Shown here piece by piece: positions 53,799-61,981 of a stretch of 64,000 nt of DNA. Source of the DNA: Alistipes montrealensis (GTDB taxonomy: Bacteria; Bacteroidota; Bacteroidia; Bacteroidales; Rikenellaceae); the NCBI RefSeq assembly GCF_018362775.1, contig NZ_JAGYXY010000005.1, positions 41,709-105,708 on the forward strand, read 5' to 3'. How positions within the stretch are numbered: position 1 is the stretch's first letter; the number at the start of each line of letters is the position of its first letter. A program made the position numbers and the translations under genes. The notes below the pieces were generated by a model, which saw nothing but the letters and a program-made list of their open reading frames with translations, was not told where the DNA came from and ran no database searches.

Positions 53799-55507
53799 AT
53801 TTTTCCGACCTCCGTCGGGACGGATTTTCCGTTAAACCAATTCGTATAGCCTTCGCGGCGCAGCGCAAATCCCACATCGAAAGTCTCGCCGGCCAACTGC
53901 GGCGGGACCGTGAACGTAACGGTGCGCATCAGCGTATCGCCGGCCGGAATCCGGAAGGATTCCCCGGTCGGGAACTCGTCGACCCGGAAACGGCCGTGCT
54001 TCCACAGGATCACCAACTGCGTATCGCCCCTTCCCACCTCGATCGGATAGGGATAGGGATTCGAGATGCGCAGTTCGAGGTGCAGCGTATCGCCCGCAGC
54101 CACCTTTTCGGGCAGGCCCGTAAAGGCTACGTCCACCAGGCGCACGGGATGAAACTTCGGGTCGACGAACCAGGTGAAATGTTTCCCGTTAGCCATTCGG
54201 ATGGTCCGCACCTGCCGGGTGCTGTCCGAAACCGTTCCGTCGGGGCACTCGATGAGCACCTCGCGGTCGATGAAACGCGTATCGTCGTCGCGGAACTGCC
54301 ATTGATGGGTACGGTAGCGGATGTTGGGCTGGCAGTAGGCCTCGCCGCCCGTGTAAAAGGCGTATTTGGCCGCAACGGCGTAACCGTAGCGAAAAATCAC
54401 CGGGCGGCCGTCGGCCTCCTCGGCAATGGCGGCGTAACTCTCCGGATTGTTGAATACTTCGAAGCGGATGCCCAGCGGGTTGAAAATCATCACCAGACGC
54501 ACCAGCACGATCAGCCCGATGGTCACGCCTCCGGCCCGCATCAGGTAACGGCGCGTGCGGGGATGCCGCCGTGCATAGGTGAAAAGCACATATACCAACC
54601 CGAAGCAGGCGACGATAACCCACTGGGGCTGGACGTATCCGCGCAGCGACGAAAGCACGAAGAAGGCGATGAAGGCGACGGGCAGGAGTTTCAGCGCCCG
54701 GCCGACAGGGGTCTGCGGCTTCACCTTCCGCCACGCCTGCACGTAAAGCGGCAGGAAGAAGGGATTGAAGACCACCAGCATGTTGGCCAGGAATTCGAAG
54801 ACGTAGTTGGGTTTGAAGACCGAATTGCGGCCCGAAAGGTGGTAGGCGAACGACGCCCAGTCGTGATCGTACTGCCACATGAGGTGCGGAACGAGCAGCA
54901 GCAGCGCAACGGCCCCGCTCAGGTAGAGCGCCGGGCGCAGCAGTTGGCGCGGATTGGCGGCCAGTGCGAAAAGGACCACCAGTGCACCGTGGTATTTGCT
55001 GTATGCCATCAGCGCCATGGCGGCGCCCATCCACAGCCACGCCCAGCGGCGGCCTTCGGAAAACCATCTGAAAGTCAGCAGGAACAGCGCCGTGGTAAAC
55101 ATCAGCGGCCCGTCGGGCACGGCGATAAAACCGTAGAGCTGGAGCATCAGCGTCGCAGCCGACAGCACGACGAACAACCCGGCATCGCGGCGGTCGGCAT
55201 CCGCCGGACGAATCAGGCGCCACAGGATCCAGAGGTAGAGGGGTTGCAGCACGGTGAAGAAAAACCGCACGCCCAGTTCCCCGCCGAAGAGATGTTCCCC
55301 GGCCCAGACCAGCAACGCCGTCACGGGCGGATGGTCGAAATACCCCCACGCGAGCCGCTCGGCGAACATGTGGTAATAGGCCTCATCGTTGGCGAGCTGG
55401 GTAAATCCGGCCTGCACGAGGTTAGCGACCCACCACACCCCGAGCCACAGGAGGACCAGTTTGTCGGCTCCCAGCGAGGCATATGACTTTTTGAAAGATG
55501 CTTCCAT
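53795..55507 (-). CDS. ArnT/PMT-like GT-C glycosyltransferase
   Basis: A 570-residue inner-membrane enzyme (start ATG at 55507) with about 11 spans and a C-terminal periplasmic beta domain of roughly 170 residues. The first periplasmic loop has the GT-C motif LANDEAYYHMFAERLAWGYF, followed by DHPPVTALLVWAGE, as in the GT39/GT83 (ArnT, PMT) group. It transfers a sugar from a polyprenyl carrier onto lipid or protein. The GtrA gene and a DPM1-like gene next to it fit a polyprenyl-sugar pathway; acceptor unknown. Confidence 0.9.
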   Translation of the reverse strand: MEASFKKSYASLGADKLVLLWLGVWWVANLVQAGFTQLANDEAYYHMFAERLAWGYFDHPPVTALLVWAGEHLFGGELGVRFFFTVLQPLYLWILWRLIRPADADRRDAGLFVVLSAATLMLQLYGFIAVPDGPLMFTTALFLLTFRWFSEGRRWAWLWMGAAMALMAYSKYHGALVVLFALAANPRQLLRPALYLSGAVALLLLVPHLMWQYDHDWASFAYHLSGRNSVFKPNYVFEFLANMLVVFNPFFLPLYVQAWRKVKPQTPVGRALKLLPVAFIAFFVLSSLRGYVQPQWVIVACFGLVYVLFTYARRHPRTRRYLMRAGGVTIGLIVLVRLVMIFNPLGIRFEVFNNPESYAAIAEEADGRPVIFRYGYAVAAKYAFYTGGEAYCQPNIRYRTHQWQFRDDDTRFIDREVLIECPDGTVSDSTRQVRTIRMANGKHFTWFVDPKFHPVRLVDVAFTGLPEKVAAGDTLHLELRISNPYPYPIEVGRGDTQLVILWKHGRFRVDEFPTGESFRIPAGDTLMRTVTFTVPPQLAGETFDVGFALRREGYTNWFNGKSVPTEVGKI

Positions 55508-55516
55508 ACCGGGAAG

Positions 55517-55524
55517 CAAAGGTA
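55517..55524 (-). promoter_or_regulatory. Promoter -7 element for the GT-C/gtrA pair
   Basis: TACCTTTG on the minus strand, 9 bases before the ATG; no clear -33. Confidence 0.5.
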
Positions 55525-55690
55525 GAAAAATTTCTCCGTTCCGCCTAAAAATGCCCCGGATTGTCCCCGAAAAGCAAGACGCATCCCCGCCGCGCACATC
55601 CAGGCTCGGATTTGCCGGGCCGACCGGAGCGGGAACACGGTGCAAATTATTTTTTCAGGCCGGGACAGGGGCGGTCTGGTAAAAATGAAT

Positions 55691-55698
55691 TACTTTTG
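55691..55698 (+). promoter_or_regulatory. Promoter -7 element for the thrE pair
   Basis: TACTTTTG, 8 bases before the ATG at 55707, giving a near-leaderless transcript; no clear -33. Confidence 0.5.
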
Positions 55699-55706
55699 CA
55701 ATCGCT

Positions 55707-56474
55707 ATGAAAACCAGACAAGAACTGACCGAAATCCTCGATTTCATTGCCGATTATTCGACCTACCTGCTCGCGTCCGGCGTCCACACCTCGCGTGTGA
55801 TCCGCAACTCGCAACGCATCGGCGCATCGCAGGGAATCGACATCCAGTTATCGAGTTTCCAGAAAAGCACGATCCTCACCGTCCGCGACGAAGAGACGGG
55901 CGAAGCCATCACCCGCGTGGTACGGATTCCGGCCCTCCCGATCAGTTTCGAACGTAATTCCGACCTCAGCGCCCTGAGTTGGGACGCCGTCGACGAACAG
56001 CTCCCGCTGGATGAAATCCGCCGGCGTTACGGAGAACTGATCGAAAAGCCGCGCATCGATCCGATTTTCGTACTGGTGACCGTCGGGTTGGCCAACGCCT
56101 CGTTCTGCCGGCTCTTCGGCGGCGACTGGACAGCCGTGGGGATCGTATTTACCGCAACGCTCGTAGGCTTTGCGGCCCGGCAGCGGATGCAGGCGCACGG
56201 CGTCAACCATTTCCTGATTTTCATCATCTCGGCCTTCATGGCGTCGCTGTGCGCATCGTCGGCCCTGCGCTTCGACTGTACGGCTGAAACGGCCCTCGCC
56301 ACGAGCGTCCTGTACCTCGTACCGGGCGTACCGCTGATCAACGGCGTGATCGACATCGTCGAAGGCCACATCCTGATCGGGTTCAGCCGCCTGATCAACG
56401 CCCTGCTGCTGATCATCTGCATCGCCATCGGGCTTTCGGCCACGTTGTTAATGGTTAAAAACAGCCTGCTATGA
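55707..56474 (+). CDS. Threonine/serine exporter, ThrE N-terminal part (DUF1212)
   Basis: A 255-residue protein. A cytosolic N-terminus (EILDFIADYSTYLLASGVHT, RIGASQGIDIQLSSFQKSTI) is followed by five membrane spans from about 115. This is the first half of ThrE-type exporters, which are split in two in many bacteria (YjjP/YjjB). The second half follows with a four-base overlap. It exports threonine, serine or other small acids; YjjPB of E. coli exports succinate. Confidence 0.9.
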   Translation: MKTRQELTEILDFIADYSTYLLASGVHTSRVIRNSQRIGASQGIDIQLSSFQKSTILTVRDEETGEAITRVVRIPALPISFERNSDLSALSWDAVDEQLPLDEIRRRYGELIEKPRIDPIFVLVTVGLANASFCRLFGGDWTAVGIVFTATLVGFAARQRMQAHGVNHFLIFIISAFMASLCASSALRFDCTAETALATSVLYLVPGVPLINGVIDIVEGHILIGFSRLINALLLIICIAIGLSATLLMVKNSLL

Positions 56475-56971
56475 TTGTTGCCGACATCCTTCTCGACGGG
56501 CTTTTCGCGGCCGTGGCGGCCGTCGGCTTCGGCGCCATCTCCGACCCTCCGATGCGGGCTTTCCCGCGCATCGCCCTGCTGGCCGCCGTGGGACACGCCC
56601 TGCGTTTCTGCCTGATGAATTACACCGGAACGGACATCGCCACCTCGTCGCTCTGCGCAGCGATGGTCATCGGATTCGGCAGCCTCTGGCTGGGCCGGGG
56701 CATTCGCTGCCCGATGACGGCGCTCTACATCCCGGCGCTGCTGCCGATGGTTCCGGGCATCTACGCCTACAAGACGGTCTTTTCGCTCATCATGTTCCTC
56801 CAGTCGCTCAACGACCCGGGACAGGGCATGCAGTACATGCAGTTGTTCTTCCTCAACGCGACCGTATCGCTGAGCGTGATCGCCCTGCTGGCCGCAGGAG
56901 CCACCCTGCCGATTTTCGTCTTCAACCGTCGGGCCTTCTCGCTCACGCGGCGTACAAAAAACGACAAATAA
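56471..56971 (+). CDS. Threonine/serine exporter, ThrE C-terminal part (DUF3815, YjjB-like)
   Basis: A 166-residue protein with five spans: ILLDGLFAAVAAVGFGAISD, IALLAAVGHALRFCLMNYTG, SSLCAAMVIGFGSLWLGR, MTALYIPALLPMVPGIYAYK and LNATVSLSVIALLAAGATLP. The PALLPMVPG motif is typical of the YjjB half. Pairs with the previous gene to form one exporter. Confidence 0.9.
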   Translation: MIVADILLDGLFAAVAAVGFGAISDPPMRAFPRIALLAAVGHALRFCLMNYTGTDIATSSLCAAMVIGFGSLWLGRGIRCPMTALYIPALLPMVPGIYAYKTVFSLIMFLQSLNDPGQGMQYMQLFFLNATVSLSVIALLAAGATLPIFVFNRRAFSLTRRTKNDK

Positions 56972-56980
56972 ACGCCCTGC

Positions 56981-57715
56981 ATGGAAACATTCTGGAATAC
57001 CATCGCCTCTTACAACGCCGCAACCTGGCCCACGCAGATCGTACTGACCCTGACAGCAGTCGTACTGACCCTGCTGCTCTACTTCCGCCCCTCGCCCGGC
57101 GTGCGCATCGCAATGAAGGTGTTCATGGCGCTGCTCAATTTCTGGATCGCCGGGGTCTATTACCTCGTCTATTGCGAACCGCGCGAATACAACGACCTGC
57201 TGGCGCTCTTCTGGGCCATCATGGGGTCCATCTGGGTCTACGACCTCGTGGTCAAACACGCCTCGCTGGAACGCACGGGCAACCATACGGCGTTCGCGGT
57301 GCTGTTGTTCGCCATGCCGCTCATCTACCCGCTGTTCTCGCTGGCGCTGGGCCGCACGTTCCCGATGATCACCTCGCCGGTGATGCCCTGTTCGGTGGCG
57401 GTCTTCACGATCGGGCTGATGCTGGCGTTTTCGGAACGCGTCAACATCGTGCTGGCGATGTTCCTCTGCCACTGGGCGCTGATCGGGCTTTCGAAAGTCT
57501 ACTTCTTCGGCATCCCGGAAGATTACCTGCTCGCTTGCAGCATCGTCCCGGCGCTCTACCTCTTTTTCCGCGAATACATCCGCAGCAACGCCGGGCGGCC
57601 GATGAAGCCTTCGCCCAAGGTGCTCAATGCGCTGCTGGTCGTACTGTGCCTGATCATCGGATGCTTCTTCGCCTTTACGATGCTGCACCAGCTCAACCTG
57701 TTCACCGACATTTAA
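56981..57715 (+). CDS. Polytopic membrane protein (DUF6064-like)
   Basis: A 244-residue inner-membrane protein with about eight spans (IVLTLTAVVLTLLLYF, MKVFMALLNFWIAGVYYLVY, ALFWAIMGSIWVYDLVV, FAVLLFAMPLIYPLFSLALG and more). METFWNTIASYNAATWPTQI at the start and a region with FPMITSPVMPCSVAVFTIG resemble the DUF6064 family, whose function is unknown. Nine bases after the ThrE half; ends before a strong terminator. Family name is given with moderate certainty. Confidence 0.75.
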   Translation: METFWNTIASYNAATWPTQIVLTLTAVVLTLLLYFRPSPGVRIAMKVFMALLNFWIAGVYYLVYCEPREYNDLLALFWAIMGSIWVYDLVVKHASLERTGNHTAFAVLLFAMPLIYPLFSLALGRTFPMITSPVMPCSVAVFTIGLMLAFSERVNIVLAMFLCHWALIGLSKVYFFGIPEDYLLACSIVPALYLFFREYIRSNAGRPMKPSPKVLNALLVVLCLIIGCFFAFTMLHQLNLFTDI

Positions 57716-57728
57716 CGACGCATACCGC

Positions 57729-57767
57729 AAAAAAGAAGCACCCGGCAATCGGGTGCTTCTTTTTTTT
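57729..57767. terminator. Bidirectional terminator between convergent operons
   Basis: GAAGCACCCG (57735-57744) pairs with CGGGTGCTTC (57750-57759) around a 5-base loop. Eight T follow on the + side (57760-57767) and six A precede (57729-57734), so it can act on both strands. Confidence 0.95.
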
Positions 57768-57782
57768 GCGGACCGGCGACAA

Positions 57783-59849
57783 TTACTCGTTGCGGCGCAG
57801 GTCCCATTTGTTATTGACGTTGATGACGGCCTTCACCAGATCGTCGCCGTAAACCGCCACGTTCGAATGGGTCTGTCCGTAAGTCATCGTAGCGTTCGCG
57901 GCTCCGGCGAAATCCATCAGGACGATGCCGGCGTTTCCGCGGAAATCGAACCGGTTCAGCTTGTCCGCCGTATAGCGGTTATAGAGGTTGGCGCAGTAGT
58001 CGTAGTCGCCCACAGCTCCGAAAATACTGATCCCCGACACACTGCAATGGGCCGTATCGTAACAGCTCACGTAGTTCATGCACCAACGCGCAGGATCGGT
58101 CGCATTGTAGGCGTAGGCGATGCAGTCGTCGATGGCGGAATACTTGCTCACACCGTCCGAAGAGCCGTTCTTGATGTTGTAGAGGTCATTGACCTTGATC
58201 TGTGCCACCTCGCCCGTGTTGCCGTGGAGCGTGGTTTCGAAGACGACCTTGTCGTGCGTCCAGTTCAGGTAAGCGCCGAAATACGCCCCGTTGTTCGAAG
58301 ACTTGTAATCCTCGCGGACGACGAAGAGAATTTTGCCCCGGGCGTCGGCCAGCGTCATCCGGGGGCTGAAATCGGCGACGTATCCGTTGCAGTGGGTTTT
58401 GATAAGATTCACCACACTCTTGTCCCAGCCCGTTTTGCCCGAGCCGCTGGTGTTCTCGTATTTCATGTGCACGAGGACCGTCTCACCCGGATGCTCGTCG
58501 AGGAAGCGCACGAAACGGTCGAGCAGGTGCGAGAGCATAAAGGGCGACAACTCCTGCCGTCCCTCGGCGCCGGGCGTGAAGCCGCCGAGCGTCGGGTCGC
58601 CCAGCAGGGCGATGCCGTGCTGGATCGGAAGGTCCTGCACCGAAGAACCCGATGCGCTGGGGCGCAGGTCGAACATTCGGACCCCGGCGGCAAGCTGCTC
58701 CTCGATGGAGAGCTCCTGCGCCTTGATTATCTTGGTCACGTTCATATAGCCGAATACGACATTCTGCAACCATTTGAGATGATAACGGTCGCCGGGCATG
58801 CCGGCCTTGTACTCGTAGTGCGAACCGTACATCGTGCAGGCGTCGTGCGAACCGGGCATGGATACCTGCGACAGGTAGGCGTTGTCGGGCAGGTATTTCA
58901 TCCAGTCAGAGTAGTCCTCGGTTATGCGCTGCGCCTGTGCCGGCATGTCGCCGATCGTAAACGAATAGCGGTGTCCGGCCTTGAGCGTGGCCGGCGTCGT
59001 GTAACTGTAAGTCTTCCCTTCCGTGGTTACGGCCGACAGCGTCAGGCCATGAATGTCCTGCGGCAGCATGAATGCCGTAACCAGTATTTTCGAACCGGCG
59101 TTCAACTCGATATAAGGCGTACTCCCGGTCGTCATGTGCAGCGCCAGCACTTTGGAACTCCGCTCCGGATCGACCGTACTGCTGTTCGTCGCGATGTCGT
59201 GCGTAAACGTTCCGGCCACCGCGTCGTTCTCGCTCGACAGGACGAGCTTCTGAACTTCGACGGTCTCGGAGAATCCCACCTGGACCGTCACCGTAGTCAT
59301 CAGCGGGCGGAAGGTAAACGGAACCTCCTCGCCGCGCGCAACGCCTTCGGCACAGGCCGACATATAGGCATACTGCATGTTGCACTCCCCGTTGTTGTAG
59401 GTCTGTACGGCCGGAATCGCCGTCAGGACGATCGAGCCACTGTTGGCCTTGATCGCTTCCGAGGGGTAGAACGCATAAAAATCGTGGTGCGTTCCCGAGC
59501 CCCAGGACATCCCGGTATCGCTCAGGTCGGCTTCGCTTTCGGTCGGCCCGGACACACGGACTTCGACCGAAGCCTGCTGCGGGGCGGCCAGGGGACAGAT
59601 GATCTCTACCCGGTCGCCGGTGCGCCAGTAGATCGGATAGGAACCGCTCGTAAGCGGGCCATAAGCTGTACGGGTTTCGGACTCCGGCGAAGGATCGTCG
59701 TTGTCGATCGAAAGGCGGTATGCGATGGGATCGCCCGCTGCCGCAGGTTCTTCGGGCTGGGGCCGCGCCGTTGTTTCGACATCGTCCTTCCCGCATCCCG
59801 CCAGCAGAAGCGCCAGTATCGACAACCGGAAAACAGAGGTATACTTCAT
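57783..59849 (-). CDS. Fimbrillin-like lipoprotein fused to a PI-PLC X-type phospholipase domain
   Basis: A 688-residue lipoprotein (LALLLAGC, Cys19; start ATG at 59849). Residues about 40-305 follow the fimbrillin (FimA/Mfa-like) plan: SETRTAYGPL, YWRTGDRVEI, HHDFYAFYPSEAIKANS, VPFTFRPLMTTVTVQVGF, TPATLKAGHRYSFTIG. Residues about 318-688 form a phosphatidylinositol-specific phospholipase C X domain, with SMPGSHDACT (His335), RMFDLRPS (Arg391) and IQHG (His411). These correspond to the two catalytic His and the substrate-binding Arg of bacterial PI-PLC. It would therefore be an enzyme displayed on a fimbrillin-like module. The last gene of the switch-linked operon; substrate (PI, GPI or host lipids) unknown. 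Confidence 0.85.
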   Translation of the reverse strand: MKYTSVFRLSILALLLAGCGKDDVETTARPQPEEPAAAGDPIAYRLSIDNDDPSPESETRTAYGPLTSGSYPIYWRTGDRVEIICPLAAPQQASVEVRVSGPTESEADLSDTGMSWGSGTHHDFYAFYPSEAIKANSGSIVLTAIPAVQTYNNGECNMQYAYMSACAEGVARGEEVPFTFRPLMTTVTVQVGFSETVEVQKLVLSSENDAVAGTFTHDIATNSSTVDPERSSKVLALHMTTGSTPYIELNAGSKILVTAFMLPQDIHGLTLSAVTTEGKTYSYTTPATLKAGHRYSFTIGDMPAQAQRITEDYSDWMKYLPDNAYLSQVSMPGSHDACTMYGSHYEYKAGMPGDRYHLKWLQNVVFGYMNVTKIIKAQELSIEEQLAAGVRMFDLRPSASGSSVQDLPIQHGIALLGDPTLGGFTPGAEGRQELSPFMLSHLLDRFVRFLDEHPGETVLVHMKYENTSGSGKTGWDKSVVNLIKTHCNGYVADFSPRMTLADARGKILFVVREDYKSSNNGAYFGAYLNWTHDKVVFETTLHGNTGEVAQIKVNDLYNIKNGSSDGVSKYSAIDDCIAYAYNATDPARWCMNYVSCYDTAHCSVSGISIFGAVGDYDYCANLYNRYTADKLNRFDFRGNAGIVLMDFAGAANATMTYGQTHSNVAVYGDDLVKAVINVNNKWDLRRNE

Positions 59850-59863
59850 ACTTTTATCGATTA

Positions 59864-60004
59864 TCAATAGGTTAAACTTCCGTCGTCCGAATAGTCTACC
59901 GAGGCCGGCCCGAGCTCGCCCCCATTGGGCTGAGAGATCGCGAACCCTGCCTCCACCGCAACAGCGAATACCTCCAATTCCGGCCTTATGTAAGTTGCTT
60001 TCAT
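59864..60004 (-). CDS. 46-residue peptide paired with the fimbrillin-PLC gene
   Basis: An ATG at 60004 opens a 46-codon frame: MKATYIRPELEVFAVAVEAG at the start and NGGELGPASVDYSDDGSLTY at the end. It lies 14 bases before the fimbrillin-PLC ATG. It shares PEL, the V-E-x-GFA-x-S stretch, GGELG and an acidic, Tyr-containing tail with the 51-residue peptide upstream of the other fimbrillin gene. No signal peptide or membrane segment. Position and similarity support it as a real gene; function unknown. Confidence 0.72.
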   Translation of the reverse strand: MKATYIRPELEVFAVAVEAGFAISQPNGGELGPASVDYSDDGSLTY

Positions 60005-60078
60005 CAGGTATATACTTTAATATATAAATCGGGACGGCTGTCACCCGTCCCGATAGTATAGAATTTGTCTTCCCGGAA

Positions 60079-61434
60079 TTACTCGATCGTGTAGGTGAAA
60101 TTCGCAAACTCTACGTGGTAAGAACCGGCGGTACTCATAATCTTGATCATGATGCGCTGTCCGTTCGAAACCGTGAACGTGTGGGTCTGCGTGCCGGAGC
60201 GGCATTCGTTGTCGTTTCCGGCAATGATGTTGTTACGGTCTCGGAGCCAAGCCTCGGTAATCGGACCGTTGCCCGTCACGCCGATACGGTACTTGATATT
60301 CACCAAGGCCCGGTTGGTCGCAACCTCGAAGGAGATTTTCACGGTCTTCTGGCCGTCGCACTGAATCGGAGCCGTCACGAACGCACCGTTATTGCTACTG
60401 TTGGTTCCGGCGGGAACCTGCAACTGGATACGGTTCTTCTTGAGTTTGTCGTCGCCGTTCTTGTCGCTCTTGATCTCGGCGCGGTAGAAATACCAGCCGT
60501 CGAAAAGGCCTGCCGGATCGTACTGCGGATCGACATAGTAGAAACCGTTGTCCTTCCAGGTATCCGAACCGTATTTTTTGTCGATTTCATCGGGAACCGT
60601 GATCGTAACGGTCTTCTTGTTGCAGGGAACGCTCATCGTATAGTGATGGTTGCGCTTCAGACCGGCCAGCGTAAACGACTTGTCCGAATAAGTCAGGCCG
60701 TCGGTGGTCGTAACCTGCACGTTCATCGTCGAATGGATGCTTACCGGCAGCATACCGATCACGAACTCTTTCTGGCTGGTGGGAATGACGATCTTGTTGC
60801 ATACGCTCGATGCGATGAAAGCGCCGTCCGAACCGACCGAACCGGCCGTCGGCATCACGTTGGCGCTGGTGGTGATCGTAACCAGCTTGGGGGTTTCGTT
60901 GGCGCCCAGCCCGAGGGTCATCTTGATACGGGCCATCAACGGCTTGAAAGTCAACTGGACGGGCAGGATAGTAGTATCTTCGTCGATCACGAACGGCTCC
61001 TCCCACACGTTCGAATACATATAGTCGTAATCGGCCAGGTTCGCCGTGCAGTAGGCGTCGCCCCACGTATGCTTGAACGTTTTGTTGACAGCGTCGAACG
61101 TAGCGCCGCAACTGTACGGATAGTGAGCCGCAGCGAGCATATAGCTGCCGACGGGAACATCGCCCGAGAACGTCGTGGTAGCACCCGATTTGTCGGCCGT
61201 GAATTCGAACTTCTGCGTCGTGGCGCCATTGTAGAGGAACACGGCGACTTTGTCGCCTGCAACCCACGAGGTCGTCGTTCCGTCCACCGAGGTGCGGGTT
61301 TCGGAAACCGCATCTTCGGGAATCGTCACCTGGACGTATTTCTGCATGTCTGCGGGAGCGGATACACCGTCGTCCTTGCTACATGCGCTCATGCCGACTG
61401 CGGCAAGCATGGCTATAACTACTAATTTTTTCAT
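60079..61434 (-). CDS. Fimbrillin-family lipoprotein
   Basis: A 451-residue lipoprotein (GMSAC, Cys18). The fimbrillin plan is visible: AVSETRTSVDGTTTSWVAGD near 42-61, KVAVFLYNGATTQKFEF, YMLAAAHYPYSCGATF, LPVQLTFKPLMARIKMTLGL and SFTLAGLKRNHHYTMSVP. About 160 extra residues follow at the C-terminus (from about 285), with DTWKDNGFYYVDP and a beta-rich NRIQLQVPAG domain, perhaps a tip or adhesin domain. It probably sits on the cell surface as a fimbrial or adhesive protein. It lies 74 bases upstream of the second peptide gene. Confidence 0.85.
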   Translation of the reverse strand: MKKLVVIAMLAAVGMSACSKDDGVSAPADMQKYVQVTIPEDAVSETRTSVDGTTTSWVAGDKVAVFLYNGATTQKFEFTADKSGATTTFSGDVPVGSYMLAAAHYPYSCGATFDAVNKTFKHTWGDAYCTANLADYDYMYSNVWEEPFVIDEDTTILPVQLTFKPLMARIKMTLGLGANETPKLVTITTSANVMPTAGSVGSDGAFIASSVCNKIVIPTSQKEFVIGMLPVSIHSTMNVQVTTTDGLTYSDKSFTLAGLKRNHHYTMSVPCNKKTVTITVPDEIDKKYGSDTWKDNGFYYVDPQYDPAGLFDGWYFYRAEIKSDKNGDDKLKKNRIQLQVPAGTNSSNNGAFVTAPIQCDGQKTVKISFEVATNRALVNIKYRIGVTGNGPITEAWLRDRNNIIAGNDNECRSGTQTHTFTVSNGQRIMIKIMSTAGSYHVEFANFTYTIE

Positions 61435-61479
61435 AGTGCATTCTGTTGTTTTGAGGGTTGATTTTCGGAAACTCGGTCG

Positions 61480-61635
61480 TTATTCGTAGTCATCGTAGGA
61501 CATCGATCGCGTGCCTCCGAGCTCACCGCCGCCGGTTCCCGGCTCGATGTCGCTGCTTGCAGCAAATCCTTTTTCGACACGTACGGAGATCTGGAACAAC
61601 TCCGGGGCCTCATAGGGCATTAACATTTTTTTCAT
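61480..61635 (-). CDS. 51-residue peptide paired with the fimbrillin gene
   Basis: An ATG at 61635 opens a 51-codon frame: MKKMLMPYEAPELFQISVRV at the start, then EKGFAASSDIEPGTGGGELG and an acidic YDDYE end. It precedes the fimbrillin ATG by 45 bases and is the counterpart of the 46-residue peptide upstream of the fimbrillin-PLC gene (shared APEL/RPEL, GFAxS, GGELG, acidic tail). No export signal. Function unknown. Confidence 0.72.
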   Translation of the reverse strand: MKKMLMPYEAPELFQISVRVEKGFAASSDIEPGTGGGELGGTRSMSYDDYE

Positions 61636-61689
61636 AACTTTCTTCGTTGAATGTGACGTTGCGTTTAATTTATTTTTGAATTCTGTGGT

Positions 61690-61974
61690 TCAGGTTCTTA
61701 CGCAGAGCACCCTGACGCTGCGCGTTTCTTCGTGTCCGAAAAGGCGTATCTCCACGACGGCCGTCCGCTCATTGGTGCGGTGCAGTTCATGCAACTGCGC
61801 TTCGACCCTCAGTTCCTCCTCCTCCGGAAGCCGTTGCACGGACCACTGGTCCTGCAGGCGGGGAGCATACACACAGACCCTCCCCTCCTCCAGATAAGCC
61901 AGCAGATAGCGCATCGCCGGATTCGGCGTCTCCTTTGCCGCGAATGTTACAGACCGGGACATACAATAGATCAT
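61690..61974 (-). CDS. Hypothetical 94-residue protein
   Basis: Begins at ATG 61974, 7 bases after the OmpA-family stop (an ATG at 61962 is an alternative). Contains NPAMRYLLAYLEEGRVCVYA, QLHELHRTNERTAVVEIRLF and ends VRVLCVRT. No signal peptide, membrane segment or family was recognised. The charged, beta-strand-rich C-terminal half could be a small regulatory or partner protein. Its position in the operon makes it likely to be a real gene. Confidence 0.6.
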   Translation of the reverse strand: MIYCMSRSVTFAAKETPNPAMRYLLAYLEEGRVCVYAPRLQDQWSVQRLPEEEELRVEAQLHELHRTNERTAVVEIRLFGHEETRSVRVLCVRT

Positions 61975-61981
61975 TCCCGGA

